Of a DNA stretch of 29,328 bases, positions 1-9,324 are shown one piece after another. Location: NCBI GenBank assembly GCA_964590945.1, contig CAZPXF010000019.1:1-29328 (forward strand). Direction: 5' to 3'. The stretch's first letter is position 1, and the number at the start of each line of letters is the position of its first letter. Source of the DNA: CAZPXF01 sp964590945 (GTDB lineage Bacteria > Bacillota > Clostridia > Lachnospirales > Lachnospiraceae). The translations under genes and the position numbers were made by a program. The notes below the pieces were generated by a model. That model saw nothing but the letters and a program-made list of their open reading frames with translations. It made no database searches and was not told the DNA's origin.

Positions 1-6
1 CCCTCT

Positions 7-26
7 GTTTATATCGTTATATAAAC
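7..26. repeat. 8-bp perfect inverted repeat
   Basis: Arms GTTTATAT (7-14) and ATATAAAC (19-26) surround the four bases CGTT. The rest of 1-265 is AT-rich and holds no gene that I can support. A -10-like TATAAT is present at 225-230 ahead of the gene at 266, but no convincing -35 accompanies it. The repeat could be a regulator site or a weak hairpin; nothing decides between these. Confidence 0.4.
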
Positions 27-265
27 TGAAAAGTTCTCCGGCGTATGTGAATTTTTAACAAAGAATATTGATAAATAATGCAAATTATGTTATCATACTT
101 GAAAGCATTTAAATTTCTAAATTTCAAGCGGTTTCCCCGCATCTGTAACATTTCTGAACAGATTCTTAAGAAATCTCTATGCTTTAATTTCACCACATCA
201 GCAGTGAGGTTTCGTTAATGAATCTATAATGGAAGCCTCCTGCACATTTAAAAGGAGGTATGTAA

Positions 266-1192
266 ATGGCCATGACTGTACAGTCACGGGAAACAGGAAC
301 CGTATTTGACGATGTATTCCGCACGATGCTGGAACGGATTGAGAGGCTTATGATCCCTGTGATCAACGAAGTGTTTCACACACAATATTCCATGCTGGAT
401 ACTATTATCCAGTTCAAGAATGAACATGTTACGAACAGAACCAAGCTTGTGACAGATTCTTATTTGCAGATAGGATGTATAAGAGTCGCAGACCATCAGT
501 ATCATGTAGAATGCGAAAGCAGACCGGGAGGCAGAATCGATATCCGCATGTTGGAGTATGATTTTGCAATCGCACTTGAAAACATCACAAAAGAGACCGG
601 AGTTACAAAAATTCATTTTCCCAACTCCTGTGTTCTGTGTCTCAGACAGACAGAAAATACCAAAGATAAAAAATCTCTGTGCATGGAATTTGCCGACGGC
701 ACCCATGCAGAATATACAGTGCCAATTATTAAAATCCAGCAATACACGAAAGATGAAATCTTCAGGAAAAAGCTGTATTTTCTGCTCCCTTTTTATGTTG
801 TCCGATACGAGAGGGATTTAATGCTTATCGAAAATACAAGCTCCAAAAAAAGGCAGTTTCTTGAAGAATTTGAGGAAATTATAGACCAGTTACGGAGTAG
901 TTCGGACCTCGACGCTGCGGAATACTGTTATCTTTTGGACTGCATCCACCGCGTCGCCAGTCATATTCTCAGAAAAACTCCAGATTTGAAAGAAAGGATC
1001 GATAATATTATGGATGGAAAGGTTTTACGGTTACGTACAGATGTGATCATTGAACAGAGTCTGCAAAAGGGATTACGCCAGGGAAAGCTTGACACTTACA
1101 TTGAACTTATCCGGGATGGTTTTATTTCGATCACGACTGCAGCCACACGGCTTGGCATGTCGGAGGAGGAACTGAATAAACATATGATGTGA
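266..1192 (+). CDS. Rpn/YhgA-like PD-(D/E)XK nuclease-family protein
   Basis: This 308-residue protein resembles the Rpn/transposase-associated PD-(D/E)XK proteins that are abundant in gut Clostridia. The candidate nuclease core is the Asp in VTDSYLQIG (about residue 64) followed by the E-x-E of YHVECES (residues 79-85). The C-terminus, with RQGKLDTYIELIRDG and a small helical LGMSEEELNK tail, is typical of the family. Known Rpn members are DNA endonucleases linked to recombination and, in some cases, phage defence; what this copy does is unknown. The start is set by AGGAGGT at 253-259, six bases before ATG 266. It stands alone, is convergent with the GH43 gene, and shares the hairpin at 1236-1262 with it. 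It could be an inactive relative, since the Lys of the motif is not obvious. Confidence 0.7.
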   Translation: MAMTVQSRETGTVFDDVFRTMLERIERLMIPVINEVFHTQYSMLDTIIQFKNEHVTNRTKLVTDSYLQIGCIRVADHQYHVECESRPGGRIDIRMLEYDFAIALENITKETGVTKIHFPNSCVLCLRQTENTKDKKSLCMEFADGTHAEYTVPIIKIQQYTKDEIFRKKLYFLLPFYVVRYERDLMLIENTSSKKRQFLEEFEEIIDQLRSSSDLDAAEYCYLLDCIHRVASHILRKTPDLKERIDNIMDGKVLRLRTDVIIEQSLQKGLRQGKLDTYIELIRDGFISITTAATRLGMSEEELNKHMM

Positions 1193-1235
1193 ATCCTGAA
1201 ACTACATACAGATCTGATAAATACGATTCTTTTGC

Positions 1236-1262
1236 GGAGCGATGCCAGTCCGGCACCGCTCC
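1236..1262. terminator. Hairpin terminator shared by convergent genes
   Basis: An 11-bp stem (1236-1246 with 1252-1262, one G-T type pair, loop AGTCC) lies between the plus-strand Rpn-like gene and the minus-strand GH43 gene. On the plus strand it is followed by the T-rich CTTTCATTT; on the minus strand there is no clear U-tract. It most likely terminates the gene at 266-1192. Confidence 0.6.
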
Positions 1263-1279
1263 CTTTCATTTGCAGCTTT

Positions 1280-2779
1280 TTATTCCACTGTAAATCCTGC
1301 GAGATCCACTGTCCCTGATACCACCTTTATATACAAGGCGTGTACACCCTGGATCCCTGTAAGCTCTCCCGTTACCTTCATCCAGCCGTCCGGATCTTTT
1401 TTTCCTTCTGAAATTCCAGGCTGCGCTGCTTCCTGTCCCTCCGGGGAATCCAGTATTACGCTGACCTTTCCATTGCCGCGAAGCTCCAGCGTGATCTCCT
1501 TCTCATCCCCGTCAAATGTGAAATATTTAAATCCGGCAACTGCGCCTTCCTGCATATTTGCTATATATGGCTTCAGGCCTTTCTCATATGCATCGTTTTC
1601 CTCCTCCGTAATATAAGGCATCTGCGGAGGAAGAACCGGAATACTCTCACCCGGATTTACAAGAACCGCATTTTTCACGTTTTCTCTGTCCTTCTCCGTC
1701 AGGTGGCATGCAATATATGCCGGATATTCGCCCTTCGCCGGAAGCGGTCCGCCATTCAGGCCGCAGCTTGTCACTTCCGCCTGCGGGATCGTTCCATCCT
1801 CCAGGATCACTACTTTCTCGGCGGTTCCCTGTCTGGAAAACTGAGTTCCGTGCGTATGTCTGTGTCCGAAGATGTAGACCTCATCGCCGATCTCCACAAG
1901 GCCGCCGTGATTATTCCCCATATAATTCACTGCAAGCTCATTGCCCTTATAGCCAAGATCCCCGTTGGAGATGAGCACTCCTTTGTATTCAAAAGGCCCT
2001 TCCGGCGTCTTTGCCATGCCGTAACACAGTTCATTTCCCTGCAGACTGGAATATACGAAGTAATACCAGCTGCCGATCCTGCGGATGCTGGACGCTTCAA
2101 AAAACGGATGCTCTTCATATCCCGTTCCCTTCGCCGTATCCACGCCATTTGCCACGCATACCGGATCGCTGATGATCGTATGCATATCGTCGGCAAGCTT
2201 CACCATCATCGAACCGGGGTAAATGACGCCCTCCATGCCCGGGAAGCGGAATGTCGGGGCAAAGCCATAATACAGGTAATTCCCGCTCTTCTCACTCAGA
2301 ATTGCAGGATCAAACCACCGTCCCACATCAGGGATCTCACCATCCGCCTTTCTCACAAAGTCCAGAAATTCATACGGTCCCGCCGGTGTATCGCTCACCG
2401 CCACAGAGACTACATTTGTAAAATCCAGAGAATAATAGAGATAATATCTGCCGTCCGGTCCCTTTGCCACATCCGGCGCATAGAGAAGATGCGGATGCTC
2501 CGGCGTCCCAGGTGGCATATCGATCTTTGGAAGCTCACCGTCATACGGAGCTCCATTTAATGGATCCTGTTCCTTCCGGTAGCTCACGCCCTCGCATCTC
2601 CAGTTCCCCGGATCATCCACAGGCGCGCTCCACACCACATAATCGCCCTCGCAGAAGGAGATTCCTCCTCTTTTATCATGGCTGCCAAAAATATATACTC
2701 TCCCGTCAAATACGTGCGGTTCTCCATCCGGCACGAACTCCCACGGTGGAAGATACGGGTTCAATCCCAATGTTTTCAT
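1280..2779 (-). CDS. GH43 family glycosidase with C-terminal CBM6-like domain
   Basis: This 499-residue protein is a five-bladed beta-propeller glycosidase of GH43, whose members act as alpha-L-arabinofuranosidases, beta-xylosidases or arabinanases by inversion. The expected acidic triad can be placed: Asp18 in VPDGEPHVF (general base), Asp157 in RWFDPAIL (pKa modulator) and Glu228 in FFEASSIR (general acid). Residues from about 370 to 499 form a separate beta-rich tail resembling CBM6-type domains. There is no signal peptide, so it is probably cytoplasmic. The start ATG at 2779 follows AAAGGACAG. It is the last gene of the minus-strand island but sits behind a strong terminator (2832-2860), so it needs read-through or its own promoter; TATAAA at 2802-2807 is a candidate -10. 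The exact substrate cannot be read from sequence. Confidence 0.9.
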   Translation of the reverse strand: MKTLGLNPYLPPWEFVPDGEPHVFDGRVYIFGSHDKRGGISFCEGDYVVWSAPVDDPGNWRCEGVSYRKEQDPLNGAPYDGELPKIDMPPGTPEHPHLLYAPDVAKGPDGRYYLYYSLDFTNVVSVAVSDTPAGPYEFLDFVRKADGEIPDVGRWFDPAILSEKSGNYLYYGFAPTFRFPGMEGVIYPGSMMVKLADDMHTIISDPVCVANGVDTAKGTGYEEHPFFEASSIRRIGSWYYFVYSSLQGNELCYGMAKTPEGPFEYKGVLISNGDLGYKGNELAVNYMGNNHGGLVEIGDEVYIFGHRHTHGTQFSRQGTAEKVVILEDGTIPQAEVTSCGLNGGPLPAKGEYPAYIACHLTEKDRENVKNAVLVNPGESIPVLPPQMPYITEEENDAYEKGLKPYIANMQEGAVAGFKYFTFDGDEKEITLELRGNGKVSVILDSPEGQEAAQPGISEGKKDPDGWMKVTGELTGIQGVHALYIKVVSGTVDLAGFTVE

Positions 2780-2831
2780 AAGTATTCACTGTCCTTTCTT
2801 TTTTATAAACCGTTGCCGTTCCTTCAAAGTT

Positions 2832-2860
2832 AAAAAGGGAAAGCCGCTTCCGGCTTTCCC
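2832..2860 (-). terminator. Rho-independent terminator after GPH symporter
   Basis: Read on the minus strand, GGGAAAGCCG and CGGCTTTCCC form a perfect 10-bp stem around GAAG (2837-2860), followed by TTTTT (2836-2832). It lies 22 bases past the stop of the symporter gene and upstream of GH43, and so splits the island into transcription units. Confidence 0.88.
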
Positions 2861-2882
2861 CACCTCTTTGCCATATAATGAT

Positions 2883-4334
2883 CTATTCGCCGTGTTCCGC
2901 CGCCATCTTTTCTTTCATCTCCGCAATTGCCGGGAAGTATTTTTTCAATGGGTAGAACAGCATAACAACAAGGATCACAACCGAAACTGCAGCCGGAACT
3001 GCAAAACGCACAAGGTTTGTTCCCATGATTGCCGTATCGGTCTGTCCAAGAGGACCGTTTGCCGCATTAAATCCGCAGATAGCCAGGATCGCAAGCATAC
3101 CGGAATTTGTAATTGTATTACCGCACTTCTGAGCAAATCCCTTAACGGAAGATACGATACCGTTGAGCTGTTTGCCCTCTTTCAGCATGATAAAGTCGAT
3201 CGTATCATTTACAAGTACGTTTACCAGCGCATTTACCATAGCTCCTACTGCTGTTGCAATGAAGGACAGAACACAGCAGTACATGAAGTTCAGGCGTCCT
3301 GTAAAGAACAGAGCAACGTAGCAGATGATCGTCAGAATCTGTGAAACAATGATCGCCTTGTAACCGGTCTTGAATTTCTTCAGGAAGATCGGCATCAGAA
3401 CCATCATGGAGATCAAAGCTCCTACGGAAATGAATCCCATATAGGTAGAAATTGTTCCGCCAATCGTTCCGCCGATCAGCTCGCCTGCCGCAGCCTCATC
3501 CAGAGTTGCAAGCTTTGCCATATCGATTCTGGACGGTGCAAGGATATACTGTGCATAATATACGGATGACGAGAACATGAAGCCGTAGGAAACTGCTGCC
3601 AGACACCAGCAGAGCATAACCGGCCAGATCTCTTTGTGGCGGAATACATAGACAAGCTGTTTTAATCCGCCGTTCTCATCCTTCGGCGCCACATATTTCT
3701 CTTCCGACGTCTTATACAGTCCCCAGAAGGAAACGCACGCAAATATAGCATAGAAGCACATGATGTTACGATAGCTTCCGAAAATCTGCACCAGCTGTGT
3801 AGAGAATGTGGAAGCAACTGTAAATGCAAGCGCGCAGACACCGGCGCCCTTTGCAACGACGCTGTTACGTTCCGCATCATCCAGCGTCATAGCCGGCAGG
3901 ATCGCCATCTGAGGCATTGTATATGCAGTTACACACATACCATAAACCATATATGTAAGACACACATAAACACATTTTGCAGTTACATTTCCCTGAATAA
4001 ATCCCGGATTACTGAACAGCAGGAACATATCCACGAGAAGGAAGATCGGTGTGAACAGGAACCATGTACGATAACGTCCCCATCTTGGATTACAGGAATC
4101 ACAGATCACTCCCATGATCGGATCGTTGATCGCATCCCACAGGGAACAGATCAGCAGAATCACTGATAATTGTGCAGCAGTAATGCCGATTTCTTCCTGT
4201 ACATACAGAGAAAAGTATGTCGCAATCGTAGCCGCAATCGCCATTGCGGTACCGTTGACGGAAGTTGCATGGAACCACACAAAAGCTGTACTCAATTTGC
4301 CTTTTTTAGCAGGTTGTTTTGTTTGATTTGCCAT
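2883..4334 (-). CDS. GPH-family (MFS) glycoside/cation symporter
   Basis: This 483-residue, 12-helix membrane protein belongs to the glycoside-pentoside-hexuronide:cation symporter family (MelB/XylP/UidB type), which imports glycosides and oligosaccharides with H+ or Na+. Family signs are the N-terminal SVNGTAMAIAATIATYFS helix, the DAINDPIMGVICD motif after helix 2 with the conserved Asp and Asn, and RWGRYRTW in the following loop. It closely resembles the symporter at 22455-23828 but has about 24 extra residues in a mid-protein loop (DMAKLATLDEAAAGELIGG region). The start ATG 4334 follows AAGGAGAGAG. It has its own regulatory region (4335-4480) with an AraC-type core at 4430-4443, so it is probably transcribed apart from the GH3 gene upstream. 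The substrate is unknown. Confidence 0.92.
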   Translation of the reverse strand: MANQTKQPAKKGKLSTAFVWFHATSVNGTAMAIAATIATYFSLYVQEEIGITAAQLSVILLICSLWDAINDPIMGVICDSCNPRWGRYRTWFLFTPIFLLVDMFLLFSNPGFIQGNVTAKCVYVCLTYMVYGMCVTAYTMPQMAILPAMTLDDAERNSVVAKGAGVCALAFTVASTFSTQLVQIFGSYRNIMCFYAIFACVSFWGLYKTSEEKYVAPKDENGGLKQLVYVFRHKEIWPVMLCWCLAAVSYGFMFSSSVYYAQYILAPSRIDMAKLATLDEAAAGELIGGTIGGTISTYMGFISVGALISMMVLMPIFLKKFKTGYKAIIVSQILTIICYVALFFTGRLNFMYCCVLSFIATAVGAMVNALVNVLVNDTIDFIMLKEGKQLNGIVSSVKGFAQKCGNTITNSGMLAILAICGFNAANGPLGQTDTAIMGTNLVRFAVPAAVSVVILVVMLFYPLKKYFPAIAEMKEKMAAEHGE

Positions 4335-4380
4335 TTTTTCTCTCTCCTTTTCCTGGCGCTTAGGCCATTACTATATTCTA

Positions 4381-4388
4381 ATTTTATA
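4381..4388 (-). promoter_or_regulatory. -10 region of GPH promoter
   Basis: On the minus strand the overlapping hexamers TATAAA (4388-4383) and TAAAAT (4386-4381) lie about 49 bases before ATG 4334. No good -35 is present, consistent with activator dependence. The operator core at 4430 is 41 or 43 bases away depending on the hexamer. Confidence 0.5.
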
Positions 4389-4429
4389 ATCAGGAGTTCT
4401 GACAAACCATGTTATATCATTTTGCCAAT

Positions 4430-4443
4430 CCGACATTTTTTAA
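4430..4443 (-). promoter_or_regulatory. Candidate AraC operator, site A
   Basis: The minus strand reads TTAAAAAATGTCGG, followed by ATT. This core recurs upstream of five other catabolic genes in the window in the same orientation relative to the gene. Here it is 96 bases upstream of the symporter start codon. Confidence 0.65.
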
Positions 4444-4462
4444 CATTTTCCGCTAAAAAATC

Positions 4463-4484
4463 CTGTATATTAACTGTATATTAA
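4463..4484. repeat. Tandem duplication of an 11-bp unit
   Basis: CTGTATATTAA occurs twice back to back (4463-4473, 4474-4484). The second copy covers the TAA stop of the GH3 gene (4481-4483). The unit is about one helical turn long. It may be a simple slippage event. Confidence 0.6.
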
Positions 4485-6646
4485 ATGGTAAGTTCCGCCG
4501 TCAGTTCTGCTTTTGAATCTCCGCCTGCATAAATCTTCACGCTGCCCTCGCACGGCGTCAGATTCATGTTCCAGTCATAATACGATAATTCTGAAAGAGC
4601 CACGGTAAACTCAACTCGTACGGATTCTCCGGCTTTCAGGTATATTTTCTTAAATGCTTTCAGCTGCCTTACCGGGCGTACCCTTCCGGCTGTCACATCC
4701 TGCACATAGCACTGTGCGGTCTCGGCTCCGTCGCGGTTTCCTGTATTTTTCACTGTTACCGATACCTGGATTGCATCACCGGTTTTCTCCGCCTTCAGAT
4801 CTTCGTATGCAAAGGTTGTATAGGAAAGTCCATAGCCGAATGGATACAGCGGCTCCACCGGAGCGTCCAGATATTTGGATGTAAATTTAGACTTTCCGCC
4901 CGGCCGTCCTGTATTGATATGTGCATAGTACATCGGACACTGACCTGTAGCCGCCGGGAATGTTGTTGTAAGCTTTCCGGACGGATTGACGTCGCCAAAA
5001 AGTACATTCAAAATCGCATTTCCTGCCTCGATTCCAGGGTGCCATGCCTCCACAATGGCGGATGCTTTCTCTGAAAGCTCCGGGATTGCCAGCGGTCTGC
5101 CGTTAAACAATACTGCGATAACAGGTTTCCCCATCTTACAAAGAGACTCTGTCATTGCAAGCTGCTCCGGATTCAACGTGATGTCCGCCCGGCTTGCCGC
5201 CTCGCCGCTCTCCTCCTTCATCTCGCCGATGACCGCGATCAGAACGTCCGACTGCGCCGCAATCTCTTCCATATCCGAGCCATCCGTGCTGTATTGATAA
5301 GGCACGCCTCTTTTGTCAAGAGCCTCCGTGATGCTGATGCAATCCTCCGGCACAGCGCCGATCGCCCATGCTCCTGTCATCTGACCCTTATCCGACGCCA
5401 GCGCGCCGAATACGCCGATCTTTACATCCGATGCGAGCGGAAGCGTCTGCTCCTCATTTTTCAGAAGCACGATGGATTTTTCCGCCGCCTCCAGCGCAAG
5501 CGCGCGATATTCCTCTTTCATGATCGTTTCGGCTTCTCTGTCCTCATTTGTTTTATATGGATGATCAAAAAGCCCCAGCTCAAACTTCACACGGAGCACA
5601 TCGTCGACCGCCTCATCCAGTACGCTCTCTGCAACCTCGCCGCTCTCTACAAGCTCTTTCAGGCACTCAATATAGGAATTCGACGACATATCCATATCCA
5701 TTCCTGCCTCGATCGCCTGTCTGGAAGCGTCTCTTTTATTCTCCGCGATTCCGTGGCTCACACACTCGGCGATGGCGTTGGAATCACTGACAACCAGTCC
5801 GTCAAATCCCCATTCCTTTCTCAGTACATCGCGAAGCAGCCAGGAATTTACGGTACACGGGACCCCGTTGATATCGTTAAACGCAGGCATGACTGCCCTT
5901 GCTCCTGCATCCACACACGCCTTATACGGCGGCATGTATTCTTCCCGCAGTCTCTGCATGGACATATCAACACGGTTGTAATCGCGTCCGGCTTCTCCGG
6001 CGCCATATGCCGCGAAATGCTTCAGGCATGCAAGCATGGCGTCCTTCTTTGTGAGATCGTCCCCCTGGAAGCCCTTCACTTTCGAGACGCCGTAGGCACA
6101 GTTCAGAAGTACGTCCTCCCCGGCGCCTTCGCTGACACGTCCCCAGCGGGCATCCTTTGCTACATCGACCATCGGTGCAAATGTCATATGTACGCCCGCC
6201 GCCGTGGCTTCCTCTGCCGCCATTCTCGCTGTCCGCTCCCAGAGCTCCGGCTCCCATGCGCAGCTCTCCGCCAGCGGGATCGGCGTCACCGCACGGAATC
6301 CATGAATGACATCATAGCCAAATAACAGCGGTACTCCGAGTCTCGTCTCCTCAACCGCTATCTTCTGCAGACGGTTTGCTGTAGCCGAATCGCCGATTCC
6401 ATTGTAAGAGCCGATTTTCCCGGCCCGCAGATCCTCCTCATGAAAATCCTGCTCGGCGGTTCCCATCAGTTTCTCAAATTCCTCCTGCGTGATCCTGCCG
6501 TCGAACATCATATTCAAAAGTTCTTCAAAGCTCACATCAAATGCGCCTACCAGAGACGGCCCGCACTGCTGAAGCTGTCCGACCTTTTCTTCCAAAGTCA
6601 TCTGTTCCCGAAGCCTGCGAATCTGTTTTTCATAATCTCTCTTCAT
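4481..6646 (-). CDS. GH3 beta-glycosidase, BglX-like
   Basis: This 721-residue retaining glycosidase has the common GH3 order: a TIM barrel (about 10-340), an alpha/beta sandwich (about 375-580, with PFGYGLSYTTF after it) and a C-terminal fibronectin III-like domain (about 620-715). The nucleophile is Asp288 in GLVVSDSNAI, and the KHF motif is at 209-211. It resembles E. coli BglX in layout but has no signal peptide, so it should act in the cytoplasm. Likely activities are beta-glucosidase or beta-xylosidase. The start ATG 6646 follows AGGAGGAAG. It stops 146 bases before the next symporter and has a good promoter of its own at 6688-6715, with an operator-like core at 6738-6751, although it lies in the same direction as its neighbours. 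Confidence 0.92.
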   Translation of the reverse strand: MKRDYEKQIRRLREQMTLEEKVGQLQQCGPSLVGAFDVSFEELLNMMFDGRITQEEFEKLMGTAEQDFHEEDLRAGKIGSYNGIGDSATANRLQKIAVEETRLGVPLLFGYDVIHGFRAVTPIPLAESCAWEPELWERTARMAAEEATAAGVHMTFAPMVDVAKDARWGRVSEGAGEDVLLNCAYGVSKVKGFQGDDLTKKDAMLACLKHFAAYGAGEAGRDYNRVDMSMQRLREEYMPPYKACVDAGARAVMPAFNDINGVPCTVNSWLLRDVLRKEWGFDGLVVSDSNAIAECVSHGIAENKRDASRQAIEAGMDMDMSSNSYIECLKELVESGEVAESVLDEAVDDVLRVKFELGLFDHPYKTNEDREAETIMKEEYRALALEAAEKSIVLLKNEEQTLPLASDVKIGVFGALASDKGQMTGAWAIGAVPEDCISITEALDKRGVPYQYSTDGSDMEEIAAQSDVLIAVIGEMKEESGEAASRADITLNPEQLAMTESLCKMGKPVIAVLFNGRPLAIPELSEKASAIVEAWHPGIEAGNAILNVLFGDVNPSGKLTTTFPAATGQCPMYYAHINTGRPGGKSKFTSKYLDAPVEPLYPFGYGLSYTTFAYEDLKAEKTGDAIQVSVTVKNTGNRDGAETAQCYVQDVTAGRVRPVRQLKAFKKIYLKAGESVRVEFTVALSELSYYDWNMNLTPCEGSVKIYAGGDSKAELTAELTI

Positions 6647-6687
6647 ATCTTCCTCCTTCTTGTGCCTTTTCCCATGTTATTCTTTCC

Positions 6688-6715
6688 ATTATAACCTGAT
6701 CGGCCTTCCCGGTAA
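6688..6715 (-). promoter_or_regulatory. SigA-type promoter of GH3 gene
   Basis: On the minus strand, TTACCG (6715-6710) and TATAAT (6693-6688) are separated by 16 bases; the -10 is perfect and lies 42 bases before ATG 6646. The operator core of site F begins exactly 44 bases upstream of the -10. Confidence 0.65.
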
Positions 6716-6737
6716 CACCGTCTTTTTTTTCACGGAT

Positions 6738-6751
6738 CCGACCTGTTTTCA
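6738..6751 (-). promoter_or_regulatory. Candidate AraC operator, site F
   Basis: The minus strand reads TGAAAACAGGTCGG, matching the TTAAAAAATGTCGG core at 11 of 14 positions, with the flanking AT preserved. There are 44 bases between it and the -10 at 6688-6693, the same spacing as at sites B, D and G. Confidence 0.5.
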
Positions 6752-6761
6752 GACGTCTTAT

Positions 6762-9293
6762 CTAAAAACAGTATGTTCCCGCCTTCAATGTCTCCTTTCT
6801 TCCATCCGGCAGTCCGACCTCGCCCACGCAGCCAAATGGGATCTCAATCTCATACGACACGTTTCCATCCTCGTCGTATTTCCAGTCGGATCTATAATTT
6901 CCTGCCGCTGCCCTGAGCGTACACTTCGCAGATCCAAGTCTCTTATCCGGATGCGGCTCGATCACAGCCCTTCGGAACCCCGGCTCCGCCTCGCGGATTC
7001 CGCCGATATACCCATACATCCATGCCGCGATGCTTCCGTAGCTGTAGTGGTTCAGGCTGTTCATGCCCTCCGGGTTCATATGGCCGTCCGGCAATACGGA
7101 ATTCCATCTCTCCCAGATCGTCGTTGCCCCAAGCTTTACACTGTAGAGCCAGCCCGGATAATCCTCATTCAGAAGCAGATCGACCGCCTGCGCATGGTAT
7201 CCGGTCTCCGTCAGCGCCGGGCAGAGGATCGTTGTTCCGACAAATCCGGTGTTCAGATGATTGTTATTGTCCGCCACCCTCCGGGAGAGTGCAGCGCCCT
7301 CCTCTTCTTTTTGGTCTGTAATGCCGAACATGATCGCAATCGCCGCCCCTGTCTGTGTATGGCAGATACAGAGTCCATTTTCATCGAAGTATTTCTCAAG
7401 GATCGCTTCCCTTATCTCCTTTGCGAGAAGCGCATATTCCTTTGCATCCTCCTCATAACCGAGAGCCTCGGCTGATTTTGCGATGATATCTGCATTGCGG
7501 TAATAATAAGCGCTTGCAATGTAGAGCGGATCGGTCGCCCCGAAAGGTCCCGGCTGTTCATTGTCCAGCGCCAGCCAGTCGGCGAAATGAAAACCGCTCT
7601 TGACAAGATGTCCGCCTTCTTCCTTTTCCTCTAAGGCTCTTTCATAGTCCACCCATGCTTTCATTCCCGGATACATCTCCGCGAGAAGCGTTTTGCTTCC
7701 ATAGTGGAGATATACGTTCCACGGGATGATCACCCCGGCGTCCGCCCACGGGCAGCTTCCATACTCTGCGATCATGCCCTCCTTGATACGCGGCACGACA
7801 TTCGGAACCGCGCCGCCTATGATACTCTGCTCCGCCCGCATATCCCACAGATATTTCCGGTAAAATGCCGGCATATACATGTTGTAGCACGCCGTCTCGG
7901 AAAAGACCTGCGCATCTCCGGTCCATCCCAATCGCTCATCCCTCTGCGGACAATCGGTCGGCACGTCAAGGAAATTATCCTTCTGTCCCCACAGCGCATT
8001 GGAAAACAGCTGATTGACCTGTGCATCTCCTGTGACCACCCAACCGATCTGGTCAAAGTCGCTTCTCAGATGATATGCGGTGAAATCATACCGATCACAG
8101 TCTTTCTCAAGCGCCTGCCACTCGCCTCCTGCATCCTTTTTCTCCGCCAGCATGTAGCGGAAACCATAGAATGTAAAATGGGGCCGCGCATGCGCTTTCT
8201 TACCATTCGATATGTAAATGAATTCGGTCTTCGCAAGGCGCAGATTCTCATGATAAAAGCATCCATCCTGCAGAATTTCACATGCCGTAAGCCGAATCTC
8301 TTCGCCCTCCGGAAGATCGCTTTCAAACTCCACCCATCCGGTCAGGTTCTGTCCAAAGTCAAGGATCGTCTCACCCTTTGGCGACACGATCACCTCGATG
8401 GGCCTGAAGCTCTCTTTCTTCACGATCGGAAGATGATACCGCCCGGTGAGCGCCCCGCATTTCTCCGGCTCTTCGCACTGAGCCTTGCAGGTCTTTTCCG
8501 CCCCTTCCAGTCTCGCGTCATAAATCTCCCCATCGTAAATTCCGCTGAACACAATCGGAGATACCCGGCTTATCCAGTCCTCGCCTGTCGCAGCGAGAAG
8601 CCTCCCACCTGCGTAAATCTCAGCAATCGCATATAATTTATCCCCGTACAGATTCGGAATACCGCCGTCGAATCCAAGACGGCTCTTGAACCAGCCTTCC
8701 CCGAGCCAGATCTCTATTTGATTCTTCCCCGGGATCACATATTTACTGATATCATAGGTACTGACCTGCAGATGAAAATCATACGAATGATAACCTGGAG
8801 CCAGATATTCTCTGCCGACTTTCTGTCCGTTGATATAGCACTCATACACCCCAAGGCCGCAGATGTAAAGACGGGCGTCCCCTGTTGTCTTTGCTTCAAA
8901 CGTCTTTTCCAGGATATATCCCGCCATGGAATCTGCATCCACGATCGCCTCTCCCGGCGTGATCCAGCTTCCCTGCCATGCTTCGCCCAGCTTTCCGGTC
9001 TCAAAATAGCTGGAACCTTCTGCAGTCTCGCCATTATCCGCCGTCACCGAAACAGTCCAGTCGTAACGGCTTCTCGGTTCCAGTGCAAGCTCCACCGGGT
9101 AATCCAGACTGTCCGCACCGGCGTCCTCCCCGCTGTCGTACACAAGCTCTCCGCCCTTTGTCACGGTGATCCTTGCATACTTTTGTTCTCTGGCTTCCTT
9201 TCCTTCTTCCACTTTCCACGAAAATGAAACCGGATCATAGCTGTAACCCTTTGGCTCTGCTATGTGATTGACACGCAATTCTGTAATCTTCAT
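6762..9293 (-). CDS. GH78 alpha-L-rhamnosidase
   Basis: This 843-residue enzyme has the full GH78 layout: N-terminal Ig-like and lectin-like beta domains (about 1-330), a concanavalin-like linker domain, an (alpha/alpha)6 catalytic barrel (about 410-760) and a C-terminal beta domain. The signature DVPTDCPQRDERLGWTGD at 443-460 carries the general acid Glu453; WADAG (516-520) and TTIWERWNS supply the other conserved active-site residues. It removes terminal alpha-L-rhamnose from glycosides or pectic fragments by inversion. It has no signal peptide. The start ATG 9293 follows AGGAGGT. The 76-base gap to the preceding symporter holds a hairpin (9325-9346), and a candidate promoter and operator overlap the end of that symporter. 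Confidence 0.95.
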   Translation of the reverse strand: MKITELRVNHIAEPKGYSYDPVSFSWKVEEGKEAREQKYARITVTKGGELVYDSGEDAGADSLDYPVELALEPRSRYDWTVSVTADNGETAEGSSYFETGKLGEAWQGSWITPGEAIVDADSMAGYILEKTFEAKTTGDARLYICGLGVYECYINGQKVGREYLAPGYHSYDFHLQVSTYDISKYVIPGKNQIEIWLGEGWFKSRLGFDGGIPNLYGDKLYAIAEIYAGGRLLAATGEDWISRVSPIVFSGIYDGEIYDARLEGAEKTCKAQCEEPEKCGALTGRYHLPIVKKESFRPIEVIVSPKGETILDFGQNLTGWVEFESDLPEGEEIRLTACEILQDGCFYHENLRLAKTEFIYISNGKKAHARPHFTFYGFRYMLAEKKDAGGEWQALEKDCDRYDFTAYHLRSDFDQIGWVVTGDAQVNQLFSNALWGQKDNFLDVPTDCPQRDERLGWTGDAQVFSETACYNMYMPAFYRKYLWDMRAEQSIIGGAVPNVVPRIKEGMIAEYGSCPWADAGVIIPWNVYLHYGSKTLLAEMYPGMKAWVDYERALEEKEEGGHLVKSGFHFADWLALDNEQPGPFGATDPLYIASAYYYRNADIIAKSAEALGYEEDAKEYALLAKEIREAILEKYFDENGLCICHTQTGAAIAIMFGITDQKEEEGAALSRRVADNNNHLNTGFVGTTILCPALTETGYHAQAVDLLLNEDYPGWLYSVKLGATTIWERWNSVLPDGHMNPEGMNSLNHYSYGSIAAWMYGYIGGIREAEPGFRRAVIEPHPDKRLGSAKCTLRAAAGNYRSDWKYDEDGNVSYEIEIPFGCVGEVGLPDGRKETLKAGTYCF

Positions 9294-9324
9294 CGGTTGT
9301 ACCTCCTGTTTACTTTTATTGACA

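Noticed and set aside
98..128. Inverted repeat CTTGAAA ... TTTCAAG upstream of the Rpn-like gene
   Set aside because: Seven-base arms with a 17-base spacer in very AT-rich DNA are expected by chance, and no nearby promoter element supports a role.
2802..2863. A seventh operator site ahead of GH43 (CCGGC at 2850 on the plus strand, 42 bases from TATAAA)
   Set aside because: Only about 8 of 14 core positions match, and the bases belong to the stem of the terminator, which explains the CCGGC on its own.
7704..8636. Long antisense frames opposite the GH78, GH2 and GH3 genes
   Set aside because: These are by-products of codon bias on the real strand. They lack ribosome binding sites, and their translations are rich in Arg, His, Ile and Cys with no family motifs.
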